A DNA stretch of 6,935 bases from Comamonas sp. (lineage in GTDB: Bacteria > Pseudomonadota > Gammaproteobacteria > Burkholderiales > Burkholderiaceae_C), in assembly GCA_019236485.1 (NCBI GenBank), contig JAFAIY010000193.1, positions 1-6,935 of the forward strand, read 5' to 3'. Positions 1-5,858 of the stretch are shown in pieces. The notes beneath the pieces are model-generated. The model had not been told where the DNA came from and searched no databases. It worked only from the letters and a program-made list of their open reading frames with translations. The position numbers were made by a program, and so were the translations under genes. The stretch's first letter is position 1. The number at the start of each line of letters is the position of its first letter.

Positions 1-630
1 GACCATGTGGGCGTGCCGCTGCAGGAGGGCCTGCTGCTGGTGCACAACACCTTGATCGGCGTGAATCTGCGCGAACGCATCAAGATCGGCGCGGCCGGCA
101 AGGTGATCACGGCCTTCGACATCGCACGCATGATGGCCCTGGGCGCCGACTGGTGCAATTCGGGCCGGGGTTTCATGATGGCCCTGGGCTGCATACAGGC
201 ACAGAGCTGCCATACCGGCACCTGCCCCACGGGCGTGACCACCCAGGACAGCGTGCGCCAGCAGGCGCTGGTCGTGCCCGACAAGGCCACGCGCGTGGCC
301 AATTTCCACCGCAACACCCTGCATGCGCTGCTGGAGCTGGTGCAGGCCGCGGGGCTCAAGCACCCCAACGACATCACGGCCCACCATATCGTGCGCCGGC
401 TCGACGACACCCAGGTCAGCCTGCTGTCCAATCTGATACTGCGTGTGGAGCCCGGCGGCCTGCTCAAATCGCTGGACAGGCAGCACAAGGTGTTCCAGAA
501 CTACTGGCCGCTGGCCTCGGCCCAGAGTTTCCAACCGCGGCAGGAGCTCATGCTCGAGCCTTCGGCCGCGGGCCGCGCCGACGCGGCACAATCACAGGCT
601 TTGCCCTCGCGCAACGGCATCTGGACCTGA
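1..630 (+). CDS. FMN-binding glutamate synthase family protein, C-terminal part (5' end outside window)
   Basis: The reading frame is open from base 1 (first codons read D-H-V-G-V-P-L-Q-E-G) to the TGA at 628-630, so the start lies to the left of the window and 209 residues are visible. The fragment matches the end of the glutamate synthase FMN/(beta/alpha)8 domain (Glu_synthase family). It has a glycine-rich phosphate-binding stretch (I-G-A-A-G-K-V-I-T-A-F-D), then G-A-D-W-C-N-S-G-R-G. A C-x5-C-x4-C motif follows (Cys64, Cys70, Cys75, in CIQAQSCHTGTCPTGV), equivalent to the 3Fe-4S ligands of the large subunit of bacterial glutamate synthase. In GltB this domain is followed by a large GXGXG beta-helix domain; here the chain ends about 130 residues after the cysteines, which fits the shorter stand-alone family rather than true GltB. 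Whether such proteins make glutamate, and which partner supplies ammonia and electrons, cannot be told from this fragment. Confidence 0.9.
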   Translation, partial: DHVGVPLQEGLLLVHNTLIGVNLRERIKIGAAGKVITAFDIARMMALGADWCNSGRGFMMALGCIQAQSCHTGTCPTGVTTQDSVRQQALVVPDKATRVANFHRNTLHALLELVQAAGLKHPNDITAHHIVRRLDDTQVSLLSNLILRVEPGGLLKSLDRQHKVFQNYWPLASAQSFQPRQELMLEPSAAGRADAAQSQALPSRNGIWT

Positions 631-664
631 TCGCCGGCGCCAGGCATTTGACAGACTGCAAGCC

Positions 665-1510
665 GTGCCCCCACAGGATATCCCCGATCAAGCCAAGACA
701 CCGCCTGCGCAGAATGCTATTGATTACGAAGCTTTTCTGCGCGCGCACCTGAACCAGCCGCACAGCATCATGCGCTATGAGCAAGCGCATGAGACGCTGT
801 GGGTCAAACGGGCCAACCGGGGCAATCCGGCTCTCAATTACTGGCTGCTGAGCACGCTGGCCAGGCTGTTCAGGGCCGCCGTGCTGCAGCCCGTCCCCAA
901 CCCCGGCGGAGCGCAGTCCATACAGACCGAGGAACGCCGCCTGCGCAGCTTCCGCGCCCTGGGCCTGCGCGTGCCCGAGGTGCTGGCCACGGCCGAGCAG
1001 GCTTTTGTGATGCGCCATCTGGGCCGCCCCGGCGAGGAGGCGCCCTCGCTGAGCAATGCGATCGAAAGCGCCATAGCCCAGGGCGCGCCCGCCGTGCTGC
1101 AGCTGTGGCAGCAGGGCCTGGACGCGATACGCGCGGTCCATGCCAAGGGCGAGGTCCTGAGCCAGGCCGTGGCCCGCAATATGGTGGTCTGCAGCGATGG
1201 AGTGATCGGCTTTATCGACTTCGAAGACGACCCTGCCGCCCACCTGCCCCGCGCCGTGTGCATGGCCAGGGATGCGCTCAACTATGCGCAGTCCACGGCG
1301 CTGTTCCTGCAGCAGGCCGGGGCCATGGAAGCGGCGCAGCAGCAATGGCAAGCGTTTGTGAGCGACATGCCCGCAGAGGCGCAGCAGGTGCTGTGCCGCA
1401 CCGTAAGCAAGCTGGGCTGGGTGCGGTTTCTGCCCCGCAGCAAGCGCCTGGGGCGCGACACGCTGCGCGTGCTGGCAGCCCATGACCTGCTGACCGCGAA
1501 AACGGCCTGA
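665..1510 (+). CDS. Atypical kinase-fold protein (lipopolysaccharide kinase / small-molecule phosphotransferase-like)
   Basis: With the GTG at 665 the product is 281 residues. The frame is open further upstream, but that part lies inside the preceding gene and has a different, Arg-rich composition. The only later candidate nearby is ATG 770 (residue 36). Neither start has a clear Shine-Dalgarno sequence, so the start is uncertain. Features resembling the protein-kinase/WaaP/RIO fold are a beta-strand lysine in L-W-V-K-R-A (Lys48), a helix with Glu89-Glu90 in T-E-E-R-R-L, a catalytic-loop-like segment around 163-174 (V-L-S-Q-A-V-A-R-N-M-V-V) and a metal-binding-like I-D-F-E-D-D-P (Asp185). The loop lacks the usual catalytic Asp (HGD or HRD) but keeps Asn172. 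No membrane segment is obvious, so it is probably cytoplasmic. From memory, related Burkholderiales proteins annotated as serine/threonine kinases carry a similar loop. The substrate is unknown. It starts 34 bases after the previous stop, which suggests co-transcription, and ends about 60 bases before a terminator. Confidence 0.75.
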   Translation: MPPQDIPDQAKTPPAQNAIDYEAFLRAHLNQPHSIMRYEQAHETLWVKRANRGNPALNYWLLSTLARLFRAAVLQPVPNPGGAQSIQTEERRLRSFRALGLRVPEVLATAEQAFVMRHLGRPGEEAPSLSNAIESAIAQGAPAVLQLWQQGLDAIRAVHAKGEVLSQAVARNMVVCSDGVIGFIDFEDDPAAHLPRAVCMARDALNYAQSTALFLQQAGAMEAAQQQWQAFVSDMPAEAQQVLCRTVSKLGWVRFLPRSKRLGRDTLRVLAAHDLLTAKTA

Positions 1511-1571
1511 ACTTGCAACAAGCATAGCTGGACCCGCAGGCCGGCATTTGGCTGCAGCGCGAAAGAAGCAT

Positions 1572-1606
1572 AAAAAAAAGCCCCGACCGAAAGGCCGGGG
1601 CTTTTT
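1572..1606. terminator. Bidirectional rho-independent terminator between convergent genes
   Basis: A GC-rich hairpin spans 1580-1601: outer stem GCCCCG/CGGGGC (1580-1585 with 1596-1601), an A/C mismatch, an inner CC/GG and a GAAA tetraloop. It is flanked by eight A (1572-1579) on the left and five T (1602-1606) on the right, so each strand reads as a hairpin followed by a T-tract. It serves the kinase-fold gene on the + strand (stop at 1510) and dctA on the - strand (stop at 1624), and should prevent read-through in both directions. Confidence 0.93.
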
Positions 1607-1623
1607 GCCATCTATGCGCCAGA

Positions 1624-2955
1624 TCAGACGCGAACCGGCGCGGCCGCCTCGGCCGTCTCGACAGGTGCCGGATTGCCTTCCAGCGCGGCGTTCAGCTTGT
1701 TGTAGTCCAGCGCATTTTCCCAGCGCGACACCACCACGGTGGCCACGGCGTTGCCGACGAAGTTGGTCAGCGAACGGCATTCGGACATGAAGCGGTCCAC
1801 GCCCAGAATCAGCGCCATGCCGGCCACCGGCACTTCGGGCACCACGGCCAGGGTGGCGGCCAGGGTGATGAAGCCCGCGCCCGTCACGCCCGCCGCGCCC
1901 TTGGAGCTCAGCATCGCCACCAGCAGCAGCGCGATCTGGTGACCCAGGGTCAGGTGGGTGTCGGTAGCCTGGGCAATGAACAGCGCGGCCAGCGTCATAT
2001 AGATGTTGGTGCCATCCAGGTTGAACGAGTAGCCGGTGGGCACGACCAAGCCCACGACGGACTTGCTGCAGCCGGCTTTTTCCATCTTGTGCATCAGCGA
2101 GGGCAGGGCCGACTCCGAGGACGAGGTGCCCAGCACCAGCAGCAGCTCGGCCTTCAGATAGCGGATCAGCTTGACCACGGAGAAGCCGCACACGCGGCCC
2201 ACCAGGCCCAGCACCACCAGCACGAACAGCAGCGAGGTGATGTAGAAGGTGGCGACCAGCTCGGCCAGGTTCAGCAGCGAACCCAGGCCGAATTTGCCGA
2301 TGGTGAAGGCGATGGCGCCGAACGCGCCGATGGGGGCGGCCTTCATCACGATGTTCACCAGCTGGAACACGGGAGCGGTCAGCGACTCGAGGAAGTTCAG
2401 CACGGGCTTGCCGCGCTCGCCCACCATGGCCAGAGACACGCCGAACAGCACGGCCACGAACAGCACCTGCAGGATGTTGTCGCCCACGAAGGGGCTCATC
2501 AGCGTCTTGGGAATGATGTCCATCGCAAAGCCGACGATGGTCAGGTCATGCGTCTTGGCCACATAGGAGTTGACTTCCTTCTGGTCCAGGTCGGCCGGGT
2601 TGATGTGCATGCCGGCACCGGGCTGCATCACATTGGCCACGATCAGGCCCACGATCAGCGCCAGCGTCGAGAAGGTCAGGAAGTAGGCCATGGCCTTGAC
2701 GAACACGCGGCCCACGGTGCGCAAATGGGTCATGCCCGCAATGCCGGTCACGATGGTCAGGAAGATCACGGGAGCGATGACCATCTTCACCAGCTTGATG
2801 AAGGCATCGCCCAGGGGCTTGAGCGCAGCGCCGTACTGGGGCTCGAAATGGCCTAGCACCACGCCCAAAATGATGGCACACACCACCTGGAAGTAGAGTT
2901 GGCGATAAAAAGGCAGATGCTCGGGTTGAGCGTTTTCTATGGGCAGGGCTTGCAC
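1624..2955 (-). CDS. dctA: C4-dicarboxylate transport protein DctA (DAACS family symporter)
   Basis: This is a 443-residue inner-membrane symporter that takes up succinate, fumarate and malate with protons. It is full length for the family (about 420-450 residues). The family signatures are all present: the serine-rich re-entrant hairpin 1, [11 protein letters not shown] (275-285); [10 protein letters not shown] in transmembrane helix 7 (312-321); hairpin 2, [10 protein letters not shown] (350-359); and the substrate-binding helix 8, [12 protein letters not shown] with Asp387, Arg394 and Asn398. The start is a GTG (2955-2953), chosen because a GGAG lies 7 bases upstream and homology begins shortly after it. 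The C-terminal tail (about 425-443) is rich in Ala, Pro and Glu and is probably cytoplasmic. The gene is divergent from the hybrid kinase with 207 bases between, and ends 23 bases before the shared terminator. Its leader carries a terminator-like hairpin, listed separately. Confidence 0.97.
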   Translation of the reverse strand: MQALPIENAQPEHLPFYRQLYFQVVCAIILGVVLGHFEPQYGAALKPLGDAFIKLVKMVIAPVIFLTIVTGIAGMTHLRTVGRVFVKAMAYFLTFSTLALIVGLIVANVMQPGAGMHINPADLDQKEVNSYVAKTHDLTIVGFAMDIIPKTLMSPFVGDNILQVLFVAVLFGVSLAMVGERGKPVLNFLESLTAPVFQLVNIVMKAAPIGAFGAIAFTIGKFGLGSLLNLAELVATFYITSLLFVLVVLGLVGRVCGFSVVKLIRYLKAELLLVLGTSSSESALPSLMHKMEKAGCSKSVVGLVVPTGYSFNLDGTNIYMTLAALFIAQATDTHLTLGHQIALLLVAMLSSKGAAGVTGAGFITLAATLAVVPEVPVAGMALILGVDRFMSECRSLTNFVGNAVATVVVSRWENALDYNKLNAALEGNPAPVETAEAAAPVRV

Positions 2956-2962
2956 GCTGCGT

Positions 2963-2966
2963 CTCC
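2963..2966 (-). promoter_or_regulatory. Ribosome binding site of dctA (GGAG)
   Basis: Read on the - strand the sequence is CTCCGGAGACGCAGC followed by GTG; GGAG is 7 bases before the start codon, which fixes the GTG start of dctA. The site lies inside a perfect 10-bp palindrome, TCTCCGGAGA (2962-2971). Confidence 0.75.
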
Positions 2967-2973
2967 GGAGAAC

Positions 2974-3002
2974 AAAAAAGAAAACGCACCACTGAGGTGC
3001 GT
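2974..3002 (-). terminator. Terminator-like hairpin in the dctA leader (candidate attenuator)
   Basis: On the - strand, ACGCACC (3002-2996), loop TCAGT, and GGTGCGT (2990-2984) form a perfect 7-bp stem with a 5-base loop. It is followed at once by TTTCTTTTTT (2983-2974). A G-T pair (3003/2983) could lengthen the stem to 8. This has the form of an intrinsic terminator and acts only on the - strand, because the + strand has no T-run after the stem. It lies 7 bases before the dctA Shine-Dalgarno, and no other - strand gene begins between it and the kinase, so any transcript reaching it is the dctA leader. A plain mRNA-stabilising hairpin is the alternative. Confidence 0.55.
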
Positions 3003-3043
3003 CGTGTTGTTTCCGTTTGTACCGCTGCCCTGTTTTGGCGCCG

Positions 3044-3060
3044 ATAACCTATTGGTATTA
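3044..3060 (-). promoter_or_regulatory. Possible dctA promoter -10 region
   Basis: This is the most AT-rich patch between the CCTAGG cluster and the dctA leader hairpin. On the - strand it offers weak -10 candidates, TAATAC (3060-3055) and GGTTAT (3049-3044). If the second is used, the 14-bp palindrome at 3071-3084 is centred near -40, where an activator could stand in for the missing -35 hexamer. No good -35 and no sigma-54 GG-N10-GC pair was found. The assignment rests on position and composition only. Confidence 0.2.
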
Positions 3061-3070
3061 GATGCCGACC

Positions 3071-3113
3071 GCTCCCTAGGGAGCAGCGGCCAGACCTAGG
3101 GAAATCACCTAGG
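3071..3113. promoter_or_regulatory. Cluster of three CCTAGG sites, probable operator in the dctA / kinase control region
   Basis: CCTAGG occurs at 3075-3080, 3095-3100 and 3108-3113. The first copy is the core of a perfect 14-bp palindrome, GCTCCCTAGGGAGC (3071-3084). The second and third share A-CCTAGG. A near copy, CCTAGT, is at 3155-3160 just before the kinase start. Centre-to-centre spacings are 20 and 13 bases. The exact hexamer was not seen elsewhere in the window, and CTAG is generally rare in proteobacterial DNA. The symmetry suggests binding of a dimeric regulator between two divergent genes. The identity of the regulator is inference; a response regulator served by the adjacent kinase is the obvious candidate. 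Confidence 0.55.
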
Positions 3114-3116
3114 CTC

Positions 3117-3122
3117 TACACT
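3117..3122 (+). promoter_or_regulatory. Possible -10 box for the hybrid kinase gene (TACACT)
   Basis: TACACT matches the sigma-70 consensus TATAAT at 4 of 6 positions and would give a leader of about 34 bases. No -35 box lies at the right distance; that place is held by the second CCTAGG site (3095-3100). The third site directly abuts the box on its left. Binding there could activate or, more likely for the third site, repress the kinase gene. Confidence 0.3.
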
Positions 3123-3162
3123 CGCTTCCGCAACATCGTTTTCCTGTTTTCAAGCCTAGTCC

Positions 3163-5814
3163 ATGCGCTTCTTCCGTCATCGTCTGTTCTGGACCGTGCT
3201 CATCATCCTGCTGGGCACGGCGGCGAGCATGCTGGTGGCCAGCCAGATCGCGCTGCGCACCTCCTTGCTCGAGGAAAACCGCAGCGTGCAGCGCCAGCTC
3301 AGCCTCTACGCCCAGGCCCTGGTGCAGCGCATAGACCGCTACCGCACCCTGCCCGAGGTCCTGGCACTGGACGACCGGCTCAAGGCCGCGCTGAGCCATC
3401 CGCTGAGCCACGCCGAGGTCGACCAGCTCAACCGCAAGCTGGAGCAGGCCAACGGCGCCAGCGAGGCATCGACGCTGACGCTGATCAACCTTCAGGGCAA
3501 GGCCATCGCCGCCAGCAACTGGCGTGACGTGCACAGCAATGTCGGCGCGGACTACAGCTTTCGCCCCTATGTGCAGCAGGCCCTGGCCATGGGCAGCGGC
3601 CGCTTCTACGGCATAGGCATGACCACGGGCGTCGCCGGCTATTTTCTGTCGCGCGCGATCTTTGCCGACGATGGCTCGGCCATCGGGCTGATCGCCATCA
3701 AGATCGCTCTGCATGAGCTGGAGAGCGAATGGCAGCTGTCGCCCGACATCGTGCTGGCCTCGGATTCGCGCGGCGTGGTCTTTCTGGCCAGCAGCGACGA
3801 CTGGCGCTACCGGCTGCTGACGCCGCTGAGCGAGGACGACAGGCTGGAGCTCGAGGCCACGCGCCAGTACGCCAACCAGCATCTGCGGCCGCTGAACTAC
3901 CGCGTGGACAAGCACACCGGCGCGGGCGGCCTGCTGGCCAGCTTCAGCGAACCCCGGCTCGACAAGCCCGTGCTCTGGCAAAGCCTGCAGCTGCCGGATC
4001 TGCAGTGGCAGCTGCACCTGCTGCACAACACCGAGAACAGCCTGGCCGCTAGCCGCTGGGCCGCGCTGGCCTCTGCGGGCCTGTGGCTGACGCTGTCGCT
4101 GCTGGTGCTGTTCGTACGCCAGCGGCAACGCATGGCGGCGCTGCGCCAGCGCAGCCGCCAGGAGCTGGAGACCGTGCTGCACCAGCATGCGCAGGAGCTG
4201 CGCACCGCCCAGGACGGCATAGTCCAGGCCGCCAAGCAGGCCGACACCGGGCTCTCGCGCAGCCTGCAGCATCTGCCTCAGGGCGTGGTGGTGATAGACG
4301 AGCAGCTGCGGCTCGTGGCCTGGAACTCGCGCTATGTCGAGCTGTTCCGCTACCCGCCGGAGCTGATGCGCGTGGGCCAGCCCATCGAGAGCCTGCTGCG
4401 CCACAACGCGCGCCGCGGCCTGCTGGGCAAGAGCGATGTGGAGGAGGCGATCGCGCGGCGCCTGCAGCATCTGCGCAGCGGCACCCCCCATCTGCACGAG
4501 AGCGCCAAGGGCGACGGCACGGTGCTGGAAATCCGCGGCAATCCTCTGCCCGACGGCGGCTTCGTCACCAGCTATGCCGACATCACCAGCTACAAGAATG
4601 CGGCGCGGGAGCTGCGCTCCCTGGCCGATGCGCTGGAGCAGCGCATTGCGGAACGCACCCGCGACCTGGACGCGGCCAGGCGCGAGGCCGAACGCGCCAA
4701 CCGCTACAAGACGCGCTTCGTGGCCGCTGCCGTGCACGATCTGCTGCAGCCGCTGAACGCCGCGCGCATGTACAGCAGCCTGCTGCCCGCGCATCTGCAC
4801 GACACTGCGGGACGCCAGGTGGCGCACAGCATCGACCAGGCGCTGGCTTCGCAGGACGCCATTCTCACCAGCCTGCTCGATATCGCGCGCATGGAGTCCG
4901 GCCAGCTGGAAATGCATGTGCGCGACTTTTCCCTCAACGCCCTGCTGGAGGTGGTGCAGAACAATTTCGGCATGCAGGCCGAGAGCGAGGGCCTGAAGCT
5001 GCGCTGCCTGCCCACGCGTGCCGTGGTGCGCAGCGACGAAGCGCTGCTGCGCCGCATTCTGCAGAACTTTGTCTCCAACGCCATACGCTACACGCGCAAG
5101 GGCCGCATCGTCGTGGGCGGCCGCCGCATGGGCGATCAGCTGCGCATCGAGGTGCATGACCAGGGCCCGGGAATTCCGGAGAGCCTGCAAAAGGAAATCT
5201 TCGAGGAGTTCCGCCGCCTCGACGAGGGCCATGCCGACGACCGCGGCACGGGCCTGGGCCTGGCCATCGTGGAGCGCCTGGGCAAGCTGCTGGGCCATGA
5301 AATCGGGCTGCGCTCCCAGCTCGGCCGAGGCAGTGTTTTCTGGGTCAGCGTGCCGCTGGGCGACGCCCAGGCCATCGCCCCTCCTCCCCAGGCCGCCGAT
5401 GCCGTCACCGCAGACGCCGGACCGCTGCAAGGCGGCAGCGTCTGGTATGTGGAAGACGACCCGCCCACCCGCGCCGCCACCTGCGCGCTGCTGCAGCGCT
5501 GGGGCTGCCGGGTGCCGTTTGCCGGAGGCGCACCCGAAGCCCTGGCCCTGGCCTCGCCCGGCAATGCGCCGCAGCTGGTGCTGCTGGACGTGCATCTGGG
5601 CCAGCTCTACGGCCCCGACATCTATGCCGTGCTGTGCGAGCGCTGGGGACAGACACCGCCGGTCATTCTGCTGACGGCCGAACGCGACAGCACCTTGCGC
5701 CGCCAGGCGGCCGAGCGCGGCTGGGGCTTTCTGGCCAAGCCCGTGCGGCCGCCGGCGCTGCGCGCGCTGATGAGCCAGACCCTGCTGCGCCAACCCCGAA
5801 GCGAGCCGCATTAA
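3163..5814 (+). CDS. Hybrid sensor histidine kinase with DctB-like periplasmic sensor and C-terminal receiver
   Basis: The product is 883 residues. ATG 3163 directly follows an in-frame TAG (3157-3159), so no longer start exists; no Shine-Dalgarno is visible. Order of parts: transmembrane helix 1 (about 7-28); a periplasmic double-CACHE-like sensor (about 30-298) with DctB hallmarks R-P-Y (134-136), F-Y-G-I-G-M-T-T-G-V-A-G-Y-F-L-S (148-163) and I-K-I-A-L (Lys180); transmembrane helix 2 (about 299-318); a coiled-coil linker; PAS (about 365-480); a second coiled coil; HisKA with H-D-L-L-Q-P-L-N (His525); HATPase with N box Asn639, D-x-G-x-G 666-670 and R-G-T-G-L-G-L-A-I 694-702; and a receiver with Glu764/Asp765/Asp766, phospho-acceptor Asp809, Thr838 and Lys859. 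All catalytic residues are present. The sensor and the divergent dctA indicate control of C4-dicarboxylate uptake. The kinase core is the NahK/ErcS-like type rather than that of classical DctB. No Hpt domain and no partner regulator are in the window. Confidence 0.93.
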   Translation: MRFFRHRLFWTVLIILLGTAASMLVASQIALRTSLLEENRSVQRQLSLYAQALVQRIDRYRTLPEVLALDDRLKAALSHPLSHAEVDQLNRKLEQANGASEASTLTLINLQGKAIAASNWRDVHSNVGADYSFRPYVQQALAMGSGRFYGIGMTTGVAGYFLSRAIFADDGSAIGLIAIKIALHELESEWQLSPDIVLASDSRGVVFLASSDDWRYRLLTPLSEDDRLELEATRQYANQHLRPLNYRVDKHTGAGGLLASFSEPRLDKPVLWQSLQLPDLQWQLHLLHNTENSLAASRWAALASAGLWLTLSLLVLFVRQRQRMAALRQRSRQELETVLHQHAQELRTAQDGIVQAAKQADTGLSRSLQHLPQGVVVIDEQLRLVAWNSRYVELFRYPPELMRVGQPIESLLRHNARRGLLGKSDVEEAIARRLQHLRSGTPHLHESAKGDGTVLEIRGNPLPDGGFVTSYADITSYKNAARELRSLADALEQRIAERTRDLDAARREAERANRYKTRFVAAAVHDLLQPLNAARMYSSLLPAHLHDTAGRQVAHSIDQALASQDAILTSLLDIARMESGQLEMHVRDFSLNALLEVVQNNFGMQAESEGLKLRCLPTRAVVRSDEALLRRILQNFVSNAIRYTRKGRIVVGGRRMGDQLRIEVHDQGPGIPESLQKEIFEEFRRLDEGHADDRGTGLGLAIVERLGKLLGHEIGLRSQLGRGSVFWVSVPLGDAQAIAPPPQAADAVTADAGPLQGGSVWYVEDDPPTRAATCALLQRWGCRVPFAGGAPEALALASPGNAPQLVLLDVHLGQLYGPDIYAVLCERWGQTPPVILLTAERDSTLRRQAAERGWGFLAKPVRPPALRALMSQTLLRQPRSEPH

Positions 5815-5858
5815 GGCCAGGACGCGGGCGAACACCGCATGGCCCTACCTGATGAGCT

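Noticed and set aside
443..664. A longer N-terminus for the kinase-fold gene, starting at 443
   Set aside because: It would overlap the glutamate-synthase-like gene by 188 bases, and the added residues are Arg/Pro/Ser-rich, as expected for an out-of-frame reading of that gene.
548..2191. A 547-codon - strand frame crossing the kinase-fold gene, the terminator and the dctA end
   Set aside because: It runs through a strong two-way terminator and is antisense or out of frame to two well-supported genes. The product has no recognisable domain.
1939..2856. A 305-codon + strand frame antisense to dctA
   Set aside because: The product is a His/Gln/Gly/Asp-rich shadow of the membrane protein on the other strand, with no domain and no ribosome binding site.
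2956..3162. Sigma-54 (-24/-12) promoter upstream of dctA, as expected for DctB/DctD control
   Set aside because: A read of the - strand found no GG-N10-GC arrangement resembling TGGCAC-N5-TTGC.
3109..5835. A 908-codon open frame on the - strand covering the whole hybrid kinase gene
   Set aside because: Its product is low-complexity, rich in Gln, Ala, His, Arg and Gly, with no recognisable domain. The opposite strand encodes a full domain series with all catalytic residues. Long antisense frames are expected in GC-rich genes.
5815..5844. Hairpin GGCCA...TGGCC with an inner GCGG/CCGC after the hybrid kinase stop
   Set aside because: The stem is interrupted and no T-run follows on either strand, so it is not supported as an intrinsic terminator. 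The short 44-base gap between convergent genes is otherwise without visible signals.
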